Notes: generated from the sequence alone by a model not told the origin. DNA of 64,000 nucleotides from JAACFF01 sp963701435 (GCA_963701435.1 CAVPAL010000023.1:434001-498000), one strand, 5' to 3'. Positions 44,991 to 53,020 are shown, counted from the first letter of the stretch. Program-made: numbers and translations.

Positions 44991-45934
44991 TCTCGCAACC
45001 TCCGCCCGGTTAATTGGATGAAGACATCCTCCAACGTCGTCTGGCGCAGGCGCACCTCGCCCGGGTGTAAACCGGCAGCGGCCAGCGCTTCCAGGATGGC
45101 CGGCAGCAATCCAACGATGCTGCGCGCCCGCACGGTCAAATTGTCCTGGGCCAGGTCAATCCTGGCCTCGCCGGACAAATAAGCCAACGCCGTCCTGACT
45201 TGCTCCCCATCAACCGGCCGCCCATCCAGACTAATTTCCAGCACGTCCCCCTCGCCGACGTTGCGCTTGAGCGCGTCGGGCGTGTCCAACACCAATAACT
45301 GGCCGTGATCTATAATCGCCACCCGGTCGGCCAGACGGTCGGCTTCGTCCATGTTGTGGGTGGTTAAAATGACGGTTTTCTTCCGGGCCAGCGAGCGGAT
45401 GTATTGACGCACTTTAACCCGGCTCTGAGGATCAAGCCCCGCTTCCGGTTCGTCCAGAGCCACGATGTCGGGATCGTGAACCAGGGCCAGCGCCAGATTG
45501 AGCCGCCGCTGCATACCGCCGGAAAGGGTACGCGCCTGCCTGTCTCGTTTTTCCGACAGGTCCAGCTCAGTCAGCAATTGCTCTCCTCTCTGGCGCGCCT
45601 CGTGTCCAGGCAGCCCATACATCTGGCCGATAAACTGTAACTGCTCCAGGCAGGTTAACTGGCCCCACAAGATGATCTCCTGGGGACAGAGTCCAACGCG
45701 AGCGCGCACGTCGGCATTGACGTGGGTAACCAGCTCACCGTAGACGGTGACTTGACCGGCGTCCGGTTTGAGCAGGCCGCACATCATGTTGATGGCCGTG
45801 GTTTTGCCGGCGCCATTTGGCCCCAGGAAGCCGAATATTTCGCCTGCATACACTTCCAGAGTCAACTCATTAACAGCGACGAGTGAACCGTAGCGTTTAG
45901 TTAGACCTGTCGTTTGCAAAAGGACGTTGGACAT
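44987..45934 (-). CDS. ABC-2 exporter ATP-binding protein (drug/CcmA-like)
   Basis: 315 residues from the ATG at 45934 (MSNVLLQTTGLTKRYGSLVA); an upstream extension lacks family resemblance. Walker A GPNGAGKTTAI near 40, signature LSGGMQRRLNLALAL near 138, Walker B IVALDEPEAGLDPQ near 160, H-loop TTHNMDEADRLA near 195. The C-terminal domain (DVLEISLDGRPV and beyond) is typical of DrrA/NatA-like exporters. Partner permease overlaps downstream. Confidence 0.92.
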   Translation of the reverse strand: MSNVLLQTTGLTKRYGSLVAVNELTLEVYAGEIFGFLGPNGAGKTTAINMMCGLLKPDAGQVTVYGELVTHVNADVRARVGLCPQEIILWGQLTCLEQLQFIGQMYGLPGHEARQRGEQLLTELDLSEKRDRQARTLSGGMQRRLNLALALVHDPDIVALDEPEAGLDPQSRVKVRQYIRSLARKKTVILTTHNMDEADRLADRVAIIDHGQLLVLDTPDALKRNVGEGDVLEISLDGRPVDGEQVRTALAYLSGEARIDLAQDNLTVRARSIVGLLPAILEALAAAGLHPGEVRLRQTTLEDVFIQLTGRRLRE

Positions 45935-45980
45935 GGATTTTGTTTTCCTTATTGAGAAAAGTGGTAACGGCCGTTGCCTG

Positions 45981-46217
45981 CTACGCATCTAGAATGGCGG
46001 CAGAGAGATCAAGCCCAATGATCTCAACGCCATGCTGGGCCAGGGGCAGAGCGACCCACCCTGTACCACAAGCCAGCTCTAATACAGAACGGCCGTTTGC
46101 CTTTACTTTTGCTGCCAACTCCCGGTAGAAATCAATTTCCCCCGACCAATCGGAAACAGAGACATCATAAGTTTGCGCATAGAATTCCCGCGCTCGTTTC
46201 GTCGCAAATTTGCTCAT
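45981..46217 (-). pseudogene. SAM-dependent methyltransferase, N-terminal fragment
   Basis: 78 residues from the ATG at 46217 (SD AGAAAG). The text SVLELACGTGWVALPLAQHG and VEIIGLDLSAAILDA is motif I and II of class I methyltransferases. The frame then stops right where MLxxAR should follow; family members have about 250 residues, so two thirds are missing. It lies 46 bases upstream of the ABC ATPase start, at a probable deletion junction. Confidence 0.75.
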
Positions 46218-46622
46218 TGTTCTTTCTCCATCGGTCAATTTCCAACTATTGTAATTGTTCAATCGTCTCATCAAACCAGTCTGCAACTGCCTGGGTGACG
46301 TGGATGCTATGCTTGAGCGTGATGAGGTAGTAAGGTAGGTCGGGGAAAATGTTGGGCGGCTCACCCATTAAAAGTAAATCCTTTGAACTAATACACCTGA
46401 TTGGTTGGCTTCTTTGTAATTATACTCCAGTTTGTCACCCTCCTACTCTACTTTTAATTATCTTTTGGACTAAAAAACTGTTTATGAGCATTGGCCTAAA
46501 CCTTGGACAAAACCTTGGTTTATTTCATAAATCCTCGTATGCTATGAGTAATATTTTTACGCGCCAGAGGAAAACGGCCGTTAGCCGAACCTCTGGCCTT
46601 TAGTTTATGGAGATAGTTTAAG
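46218..46622. other. Divergent intergenic region with repeat and leader hairpin
   Basis: 405 bases. On the minus strand one open piece (NIFPDLPYYLITLKHSIHVT, ending TIEQLQ near 46250) resembles a protein C-terminus of unknown family, perhaps another remnant. It contains the 17-base repeat copy at 46352-46368. Toward the RRM gene an 8-base stem GCCAGAGG/CCTCTGGC (46563-46570 with 46590-46597) holds an ACGGCCGT palindrome in its loop. Confidence 0.5.
46352..46368 (+). repeat. 17-base dispersed repeat, copy 2
   Basis: Identical to 41934-41950, same orientation. Confidence 0.6.
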
Positions 46623-46940
46623 TTGACAAAAAAAGTGTATGTAGGAAATTTATCGTTTGATGCCAGCGAGCAACAGGTCCAGGATCTGTTCGCTGAATAT
46701 GGCAAAGTCGAATCCATTGCTATGATCAATGACCGTGATACCGGACGCTTCCGGGGCTTTTGTTTCGTAGAAATGGAAGATTCAGCAGCCAATGCAGCTA
46801 TTAATGCTTTAAACGGTAAAACCCTTGATGAGCGCGAATTGCGCGTCAATGAAGCCCGCCCGCGCACAGAGCGTTCCGGCGGTGGTAATAATCGTGGCGG
46901 CAACAGTCGCAATAATTATGGTGGTAACAACCGCTGGTAG
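46623..46940 (+). CDS. RRM-type RNA-binding protein
   Basis: A 105-residue cold-shock-like RNA-binding protein. The RNA recognition motif has RNP2 KVYVGNLSF and RNP1 GRFRGFCFVEM; the C-terminal 25 residues are Gly/Asn/Arg-rich. The start is TTG at 46623 with GGAGAT nine bases upstream; no ATG fits the family start. Bacterial Rbp proteins of this type bind RNA under cold or stress. The leader stem-loop just upstream could serve autoregulation. A terminator made of the genome palindrome follows at 47029-47045. Confidence 0.9.
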   Translation: MTKKVYVGNLSFDASEQQVQDLFAEYGKVESIAMINDRDTGRFRGFCFVEMEDSAANAAINALNGKTLDERELRVNEARPRTERSGGGNNRGGNSRNNYGGNNRW

Positions 46941-47002
46941 GATTTAGAAATTTTGTGGTTGATGCAGTTCCTGGATCAGCCGCTCAGTAACAAAATCACC
47001 AA

Positions 47003-47045
47003 ACGGCCGTTTTTAGATTTGGATCTGAAAACGGCCGTTTTTTTC
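47003..47045 (+). terminator. Terminator built from the genome palindrome
   Basis: Two copies of AAACGGCCGTTT lie 28 bases apart after the RRM gene; the second (AAAACGGCCGTTTT) ends in seven Ts, giving a self-complementary stem with a U-tract. The two copies could also pair with each other around an ATTTGGATCT loop. Confidence 0.65.
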
Positions 47046-47078
47046 TGTTTATCCATTATAAATCCTGCGCTGACGCCA

Positions 47079-47339
47079 TCAGTTCTGCTTGCTGTCGCCA
47101 GGCGTAACTTGGATAACACGAACGTGCCCTTCGCGTTCCAGCTCTGCCATAAAATCGTTTAACTCTCCAGCTTCAAAAACATTACGACCAGGACTGCGCG
47201 TTGGACGTCCCATGACCAATACTTTCGCCTGCGTTGCGATGGCAAACTGCAGCAGTTGCTTACGAATGTCGCCCTCTTGTACAACGTAATCCACGTCAGT
47301 CACACCTCGGCGCTGGGCGCGGTCACGCAGGATCATCAT
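47079..47339 (-). CDS. Universal stress protein (UspA family), C-terminal fragment
   Basis: 87 residues with the UspA nucleotide-binding end AKVLVMGRPTRSPGRNVFEA. It continues the N-terminal part at 47323-47550 after a frame shift near 47340. The joined protein would have about 155 residues, normal for the family. Confidence 0.7.
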   Translation of the reverse strand: MMILRDRAQRRGVTDVDYVVQEGDIRKQLLQFAIATQAKVLVMGRPTRSPGRNVFEAGELNDFMAELEREGHVRVIQVTPGDSKQN

Positions 47340-47550
47340 CGCAAAGTTCGCCCATCTCTACCAGCTCGTTATAGACCACGCTTAACGGCCCGATAGTCGC
47401 GTATTGCAAAAATTCGGCGTCCATCACATGCAAGAAAGTCAAGCGCGTATTGCCTTCCAATGCCAGATTGATCGCCCGGCTCACTGTATCGCGGCTTTCA
47501 GCTCCGCCACGCACGGCACAAATGATGTGATTTGGTTTTAAATCCGTCAT
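47323..47550 (-). CDS. Universal stress protein, N-terminal fragment
   Basis: Starts at ATG 47550 (MTDLKPNHIICAVRGGAESR), matching the paralogue at 49285-49722 (MSGIVCAVRGGPDSQPTINR). The frame passes VSRAINLALEGNTRLTFLHV, then shifts near 47340. The longer open frame reaching 48339 is only the permease read out of phase. It lies 20 bases downstream of the SLC13-type permease gene. Confidence 0.7.
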   Translation of the reverse strand: MTDLKPNHIICAVRGGAESRDTVSRAINLALEGNTRLTFLHVMDAEFLQYATIGPLSVVYNELVEMGELCDDDPA

Positions 47551-47570
47551 AATTTCTATCCTTGGGTTGC

Positions 47571-47993
47571 TCACAAAAAATGGAATATTAACCACAGCGT
47601 CGCCAGGCTGACTGTGATCAGCAAGGCCGGAAAACCTTTCTTGAAAAAGTAAGCGTAACTTATGGGGTAGCCGGCCCGCTCGGCGATTCCCGAAGTCACC
47701 ATATTCGCTGATGCGCCAATTAAAGAGCCGTTGCCGCCCATCGCGGACCCAACCGAAAGGCAGTAGAACAAGACGTTGCTCTGCGCACCGGGTATGGTCG
47801 CCGTCAGATAGCCAACGACAGGCAGCATGGCGGCCGTAAAGGGAATATTGGCAATTATGGTGGAGAGCAGGGCGCTGAACCAGGTCACGACGATCACCGC
47901 CAGCAGGAGATTGCTGCCAACAAGCTGCCCAATGCCATCGGCGATGAAACTGATCAGGCCGACTTCCTGCACCGCGCCGACGACGACAAACAA
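47571..47993 (-). CDS. SLC13/ArsB-like permease, C-terminal fragment
   Basis: 140 residues with four hydrophobic helices and the transporter signature TIIANIPFTAAMLPVVGYLT and GSAMGGNGSLIGASANMVTS, the second inverted-repeat pore of the ion transporter superfamily. It follows the middle part (47994-48343) after a break near 48005 where the upstream frame reads EAVDWTTLVFF. Confidence 0.75.
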   Translation of the reverse strand: MFVVVGAVQEVGLISFIADGIGQLVGSNLLLAVIVVTWFSALLSTIIANIPFTAAMLPVVGYLTATIPGAQSNVLFYCLSVGSAMGGNGSLIGASANMVTSGIAERAGYPISYAYFFKKGFPALLITVSLATLWLIFHFL

Positions 47994-48343
47994 GCCGATG
48001 AAAAAACACCAATGTCGTCCAGTCCACGGCTTCGATCATTTCCTCAATATCCGGCCGAATCCAGACCATGAGTGCAGTGGCACCCATGATCGCTGTTACG
48101 GCCGGAATCAGGTGAATCGCTTCGCCGGCGACAAACAAGATCAGCATGAAAGCGCCGATAATGCCGGCTTTTTTGAGATGGCCCGGTTCTGTGATTTGAG
48201 CGCGTTCAGCTAGTTTTTCCAGTAAAAGGCCGGATATGCCGCCTGTGCTGCTGCTGCGCAGTTCGTGCCGATAAGTTAACTGGCAGTAGATGACCAGCCC
48301 GATCATTGCCAACAAGACACCCGGCGTCAGGTTAGTCAAAAAG
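47994..48343 (-). pseudogene. SLC13/ArsB-like permease, middle part
   Basis: In frame with no usable start, this segment reads TNLTPGVLLAMIGLVIYCQL, a cytoplasmic loop, then HLKKAGIIGAFMLILFVAGE and HLIPAVTAIMGATALMVWIR. It joins 48344-48964 upstream and 47571-47993 downstream through frame changes near 48350 and 48005. Confidence 0.65.
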
Positions 48344-48964
48344 TCATTGAATGACAGACTGGGCGTAAGATCCGATCAAGATATTGGTGGGTGTGCCGAT
48401 CAGCGTACTGATGCCAACCACGTTTGAAGCAAACACTTCAGGTATCAGCAGGGCCAACGGGTTAATACCTAATGCCAGCGCGATCTGAACTGTGATCGGT
48501 GTCATCAACAGCATGGTGGTTACATTGTCCAATGCAGCCGAGGCGACACCGGTGACGATCATCAAAATCATCATCAACAGCCAGACGCGCCCGCCTGATA
48601 GACGATAGGCAGTGAAGGCCAGCCATTGAAACACGCCGGTCCTTTCTACGACGGCTATGACGATCATCATACCCATAATGAGAAAGATCACGTTCCAGTC
48701 CACGTAACGCAATGCACCACTAAAGCTGAAGATAAAAAACTCTTCGGAAATCGGCCGTCCCAAATAGCTGACCGCAAAGATAATCGACATGCCCAGCAAT
48801 GCTGCGAGTGTATTGTGCAATTTGCCAAAGGCGATCAACAATAACATGCCAATAAAGATCAATGTGGCGATCCAGAATGACGCCGTAATCTGCCGCTGTA
48901 AGATTGTATCGGGCAAAATGACAGTCTGGTCATCGCGCAATTTTTGGATAACGGCCGTATCCAA
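48344..48964 (-). CDS. SLC13/ArsB-like permease, N-terminal membrane half
   Basis: 206 residues. After a short soluble lead come helices ITASFWIATLIFIGMLLLIA and following. The superfamily motif TGVASAALDNVTTMLLMTPI and the loop GISTLIGTPTNILIGSYAQ are typical of Na+/H+ (NhaD) and arsenite (ArsB) type permeases. The annotated start is internal; the same gene extends upstream through 48965-49281. Confidence 0.78.
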   Translation of the reverse strand: MDTAVIQKLRDDQTVILPDTILQRQITASFWIATLIFIGMLLLIAFGKLHNTLAALLGMSIIFAVSYLGRPISEEFFIFSFSGALRYVDWNVIFLIMGMMIVIAVVERTGVFQWLAFTAYRLSGGRVWLLMMILMIVTGVASAALDNVTTMLLMTPITVQIALALGINPLALLIPEVFASNVVGISTLIGTPTNILIGSYAQSVIQ

Positions 48965-49281
48965 TAGGATAACGGCTGGTTGGAAATGTTCGCGTTCAAT
49001 GCGAACACTCAGTTGATCGGGAACTGTTTCCGGTGCAGCAAGGGCATAACGTCCATCGGGCTGGGTGAGGGCCTGCGGCGAGCGGATCTTGATTGTCAGC
49101 GGCGTGCAAGGTCACACGCGCACCGGCCACCAGTTGATTCTGACGATCGTAGACAACACCGGAAAGCAAACTTGTGACTTCTGGCGCTTGCCCCCGGGCG
49201 CTGCTCCGGGGCAGCGCCAGAAGCAAACCGGCTGAGATCAGGAATGAAAATCAATACACAGAAACGCAGCAGCTTGACCAT
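48965..49281 (-). pseudogene. SLC13/ArsB-like permease, exported N-terminal domain
   Basis: ATG 49281 starts a signal peptide (MVKLLRFCVLIFI) which, after a shift near 49237, continues as LISAGLLLALPRSSARGQAP. A carboxypeptidase-regulatory-like beta domain follows (SLLSGVVYDRQNQLVAGARV), with a further shift near 49085 into PDGRYALAAPETVPDQLSVR. An extracellular beta domain ahead of an SLC13 permease, between two UspA genes, is an unusual layout. Confidence 0.6.
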
Positions 49282-49284
49282 GGT

Positions 49285-49722
49285 TTATCGCTCCTCCGGC
49301 AGGACAACTTGCGCGCCGGTCTGCATTTCGATGCGTTCGATAAACAGGTTGAGCAGCGCTGCGGTAAAAACGTTATCTTCATTCTGGAACTGCGGTCGGC
49401 CGATCACCAAATAGTTAGCGCCGACTTCGTGACACAAGGTCGCAATCTCTTCGGCCACATGGCCGTGCTTGATCACGCCTTGAGCTTCGATTCCCTGCGC
49501 CTCTGCCTTCGCCTGAGCCATCAGCAAAATGAATTCGCCCATTTGAGCCATTTCTTTTGAAATGGTATAAGTGCGGCTGCTGGCGGTGTGATCCAGGAAT
49601 TCGAGGTTGACAATGTACAGGAAGAACAGCGGCAAATCCGTTTCTTTGGCCAGCGTTATGGCGCGGTTAATTGTGGGCTGACTGTCCGGCCCACCTCGTA
49701 CTGCACACACGATTCCACTCAT
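49285..49722 (-). CDS. Universal stress protein (UspA family)
   Basis: 145 residues, intact. Start MSGIVCAVRGGPDSQPTINR, and ATP-site text GANYLVIGRPQFQNEDNVFT (the G-2x-G-9x-G motif is imperfect, so nucleotide binding is uncertain). It lies three bases upstream of the permease gene on the same strand; a second UspA gene lies downstream, so a UspA-permease-UspA operon is likely. UspA proteins commonly tune transporters by binding ATP or AMP. Confidence 0.88.
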   Translation of the reverse strand: MSGIVCAVRGGPDSQPTINRAITLAKETDLPLFFLYIVNLEFLDHTASSRTYTISKEMAQMGEFILLMAQAKAEAQGIEAQGVIKHGHVAEEIATLCHEVGANYLVIGRPQFQNEDNVFTAALLNLFIERIEMQTGAQVVLPEER

Positions 49723-50258
49723 AATTACCCCCTATTTCTCGTCGAGGCGAGAGTTGACTTTGGTGAAAGCGCCGGATAACGGCCGTATTCAATCGCCTAT
49801 ATAGCATACCCAATACCTATCAGGACAGGCAGTTATGTTCCGGAAATTTCTCGCTATAGTGTACGCGAAGAACGGCCGTTTCTCAACTATCTCGTTTGCA
49901 TAGCGTGCGCGCGAGATTTGTTGATGAACGCTAATTCCAGCGCCAAGCTTCTTTAGTTGGCTAAAAACCAAGCCGCCAAGGATGATCGTCAGCCGGGTGG
50001 TGTGGTTTTGATGATTCTGACGGCGTTGTCGGGGCCGACGATAACTCTGTTTGCGGCGCGACCTCGACTGCAGTAAAAGTGATAGGGGTTGTCGGCTGTA
50101 GCATCTCCGCGAGATTCACGCCACTTATTTGCCGCCACAGGTGGGTCGTTTGCGGTTTGGGTTGGGTTGCAGCGGTATCTTTTGTCATATTGAGAAGTTG
50201 CGGCTGTAACTTGGCAACATCTCATTTATGTGTTCTTTCCCACTCCAAATTGCCCTAA
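49723..50258. other. Gene-free stretch of about 535 bases
   Basis: It holds two palindrome copies (49779, 49872). Two overlapping minus-strand frames near 49961-50225 are present, one with GPDNAVRIIK-like text, but neither resembles a known family nor has a ribosome site. They may be a decayed gene. No terminator found for the acyltransferase gene. Confidence 0.45.
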
Positions 50259-51446
50259 TCACAAAACCTGATCTACATATGGCAACTTGCGGATCAGGCT
50301 GCCAAACCCCAAACACAGTGGGATAAATACCGCGCTGGCCAGGAGGAACTTGATCAAGGGATAGATCATTATACCCGCAGAGAAGACCGCCAGCATACTG
50401 ATGACCGGTTCGTGGATGAGATAAGCGGCATAGGAGCTGCGCGAGAGTTCATGGGCTATCGCTCCCTGATGGTTCAGTCGATGTTGGAAAAGGAATATCA
50501 GGCCGAGGCACATACTAATACACAAAAAGGCATCCCACATCGCAAAAACCAGGGATTGCCAGTGCCAGCCCCCGAAAAAGGGCTCAACATCCTCTGTCGC
50601 TCCCCCCAACACAGCCAGGGGACCATAGAACAGGATGAGCAAGATGGCAATCCCAAGCCAGAGCCTACCCACCGAATCAGGAATGATCGTGAACCAGTTA
50701 CGCCGGTAGGCGACCAGTCCAAGGATAAAGAGGGCAATGTATTGGGAGAAGTTGGCAAATTGCAGATTGAGAGGTACGAAAGTATTGTTGACAGGAGAGA
50801 CGAGACGCACGATGAAGCTGGCAATCCCTAAAAACAGCGCAAAGAGGACAATAACTCGGTTGTCCGGAAACTTATTTTCTGTGACCGAACGTGCTGGTCG
50901 AGATCGATTGAGCAGTCGCCATAGGACGTAGACCAGAGAGAAAATGAGAAGAACCTCAATAAACCACAGCGGCCCGCCACCGACCAAGCCATAAACTCGA
51001 AAGTAATCGCCAGTATACCATCTCCAAAAGGAACCATCTGGGCCTGGATGCATGCCAAAGTAGATAAACACCGGACGGAGGACCCAACTGTAGAGTGCAA
51101 GAGGAATGCCCAAGCGAATCAGGCGGTCGATGAAGAACCTGCCTGGTCCCTTGCGGTCGTAAGCGCCTGGCACAAAGTAAGCCGCAATGAATAAAAAGAG
51201 TCCCATGAAAAAGGACTGGTTGACAGCGCAGAACCAGCCCCCGAGAGCTGACGTGATCTCATCCTGGCGACCCTCTAAGTAAATCCAGCCTCCAGTACCA
51301 GCATAGATGACCATCAAGTGATGGGCAATCACCAGCATGGTGAGAAAGATCCGGACGTTGTCAATAAAAAGTAAGCGGTTTGTCTCCTTGGCAGGGGCGT
51401 TTACCATGATTAAAGATGAACCGAGATTTGAGACAGCGGGTTTCAT
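50259..51446 (-). CDS. Acyltransferase family 3 membrane protein
   Basis: 395 residues with about ten helices, of the OafA/glucan-biosynthesis-protein-C type that acylates extracellular polysaccharides. Key text: LLFIDNVRIFLTMLVIAHHL (the family's catalytic-site His) and the R/G-rich loop DRKGPGRFFIDRLIRLGIPL. ATG 51446 has AAGGAG about ten bases upstream. A paralogue lies immediately upstream on the same strand. No ACGGCCGT palindrome occurs from 49880 to 53600, hinting that the pair was acquired. Confidence 0.88.
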   Translation of the reverse strand: MKPAVSNLGSSLIMVNAPAKETNRLLFIDNVRIFLTMLVIAHHLMVIYAGTGGWIYLEGRQDEITSALGGWFCAVNQSFFMGLFLFIAAYFVPGAYDRKGPGRFFIDRLIRLGIPLALYSWVLRPVFIYFGMHPGPDGSFWRWYTGDYFRVYGLVGGGPLWFIEVLLIFSLVYVLWRLLNRSRPARSVTENKFPDNRVIVLFALFLGIASFIVRLVSPVNNTFVPLNLQFANFSQYIALFILGLVAYRRNWFTIIPDSVGRLWLGIAILLILFYGPLAVLGGATEDVEPFFGGWHWQSLVFAMWDAFLCISMCLGLIFLFQHRLNHQGAIAHELSRSSYAAYLIHEPVISMLAVFSAGIMIYPLIKFLLASAVFIPLCLGFGSLIRKLPYVDQVL

Positions 51447-51459
51447 TGCAACACGCTCC

Positions 51460-52314
51460 TTATAAGATTCTTCTTACCACCGGAAGCAACCGAACAAAGT
51501 AACCGACCAGGAAACAAATGGCTACTGCTAAAGGGGTAACCAATACGAATTTCAGTTCGAGGTCCAGTCGGAAACTGCTCAGCGCCAATGCCAACGGAAC
51601 GATTAATAGCGGATGCAGTACATATACCGCGTAAACTGAAGCAGACATTCCCTGAATCAACTTGCCTTGCCGATCAAACCGGTTGCGAAACCAGACCAGT
51701 ACCGTTATTATCAAAGCCACGCCGATGAAGGCTTCCCAAATAGAGTAGGCCAGGGATAACCAGGTGAGGCCGCCCGTCACCGCCGGATCGAACTCGCCGC
51801 TTAGCGCTCCAGCCGCAACCGCCAGCACAGGAAACAAGGGAACAAGTGCCAGAGCAATCCACCCCCAGACGCGGGCCTGAGATGTGGAAATGAGGACGAA
51901 CCAGTTATGGCGATAAGCGATGGTCCCGATAACAAACAGGGCGATGTATTGTGGGAAATGGGCTGGCTCCTGGTGTAAGGGTTCCCACCACCAACCGAAG
52001 GGCGTCCAAATGCGTATCAGGAAAGTAACTAGGCCCAAACTGAGGGCAAACAGGACAATTGAGCGGTTTCCTGGAACCGAAATGACTGAATGGTCATCCG
52101 AAGAGTTGGGTTTTGACTTGAAAGAGAGCCGCCCCAGAGCATAGAGTAACGAGAAAATCAATAGCGCCTCCACAAACCATAAAGGTCCTACGGAGGCATT
52201 CTGCAGGTCTGGCAGATGAGTTGAAACGTATTGCAGAAACGATCCCTGATAACCACCATGGACCGCAGCCCAGTAAGTAACCAGCGGGTTGATAACAACC
52301 GCGTAGAGTATCAA
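51460..52314 (-). CDS. Acyltransferase family 3 paralogue, C-terminal part after an in-frame TAA
   Basis: 285 residues covering most membrane helices (PLWFVEALLIFSLLYALGRL; FVLVTPLAVAICFLVGYFVR). It is in the same frame as 52354-52674; only a TAA at 52354-52356 separates them. Between the stop and this start the text continues HFIIERLIRLGIPL, aligning with RFFIDRLIRLGIPL in the paralogue, so the full protein would run 52674 to 51460. Confidence 0.8.
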   Translation of the reverse strand: MILYAVVINPLVTYWAAVHGGYQGSFLQYVSTHLPDLQNASVGPLWFVEALLIFSLLYALGRLSFKSKPNSSDDHSVISVPGNRSIVLFALSLGLVTFLIRIWTPFGWWWEPLHQEPAHFPQYIALFVIGTIAYRHNWFVLISTSQARVWGWIALALVPLFPVLAVAAGALSGEFDPAVTGGLTWLSLAYSIWEAFIGVALIITVLVWFRNRFDRQGKLIQGMSASVYAVYVLHPLLIVPLALALSSFRLDLELKFVLVTPLAVAICFLVGYFVRLLPVVRRIL

Positions 52315-52353
52315 CGGAATGCCCAGGCGAATTAATCGTTCTATAATGAAATG

Positions 52354-52674
52354 TTATGGGCCTTTGCGGTCATAGATGTGCGGCGTAAAGTAACCGGCGA
52401 TCATGTAAAAGAGCCCGAGCAGGAAGGAAGCGCCGATACCGAGCAGCAGTGTCGTGATGATCGCAAAGAATGTTCCCACCTCCCCTTCTTCGCGGTAGTA
52501 CCACTCTCCAAGCGGTGCGCCATAGGTGATGGCCATGTGCCCCACAATTACCAGGATAATGAGCACGATGCGCATGTTGTCGATATACAACAGGCGAACT
52601 TTGCCTGCCAATTGTGGCTCAACTACACCAGATTGTGTCAAAGCTCTCTGCGGGGCGACTGTTTCCCCAGCCAT
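52354..52674 (-). CDS. Acyltransferase family 3 paralogue, N-terminal part
   Basis: ATG 52674 (MAGETVAPQRAL) is six bases after AGGAGG, better spaced than the ATG at 52680. It carries RLLYIDNMRIVLIILVIVGH with the family His and ends HIYDRKGP before TAA. A Gln codon (CAA) at that position would restore the gene. It is therefore a nonsense-mutated or mis-sequenced copy, not two genes. Confidence 0.78.
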   Translation of the reverse strand: MAGETVAPQRALTQSGVVEPQLAGKVRLLYIDNMRIVLIILVIVGHMAITYGAPLGEWYYREEGEVGTFFAIITTLLLGIGASFLLGLFYMIAGYFTPHIYDRKGP

Positions 52675-53020
52675 GATCATCCTCCTTCAGATTATATGTG
52701 CCTGGATTTGCACGGGATTATCTAATAAAATAACAACCACTATAAGTAGTCCAACAGACAAGTTTTGACGGGCTAACTCAAGTGGCACGGTCAGGAGAGC
52801 AGCCCTTCGGGACTGAGATGCGGCCACGAGCTATTCGGCAAAATAACATTGTCGGACTACTAGTTAAAAAATTGTCAGGCCGCATAGTGCAGTCCAAACT
52901 ACCAATGCGGTACGAACTGCCACACCAATAGTAAAAGCTACACATGAACATCCCGAATTGCGATTCAGTAACGGCCATTTCAGTATCATAAAAATCAATA
53001 ATCAAATTGGGCTACCTGAG
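52675..53020. other. Gene-free stretch with direct-repeat copy
   Basis: About 345 bases. It contains direct-repeat copy 1 (52954-53008), which holds a decayed palindrome AACGGCCATT. Nothing else stands out. Confidence 0.5.
52954..53008 (+). repeat. Direct repeat flanking an ICMT-like gene, copy 1
   Basis: About 55 bases similar to 53584-53637: both start CGAATTGCGATTC, pass through the palindrome, then ATCATAAAA. The two copies bracket the gene at 53021-53500 about 630 bases apart. Confidence 0.75.

Noticed and set aside
47323..48339. Single 338-codon frame spanning permease and UspA
   Set aside because: Its middle is the permease read out of phase; only the last 75 residues (UspA start) and first part (permease) are real.
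49961..50225. Two overlapping short minus-strand frames
   Set aside because: Neither has a ribosome site or recognisable domain; at most a decayed remnant.
33128..52356. Possible genetic-code change with TAA read as Gln
   Set aside because: TAA ends several well-formed genes here (for example 11914, 16586 and 17849), and frameshifts are equally common, so nonsense changes or sequencing errors are simpler.
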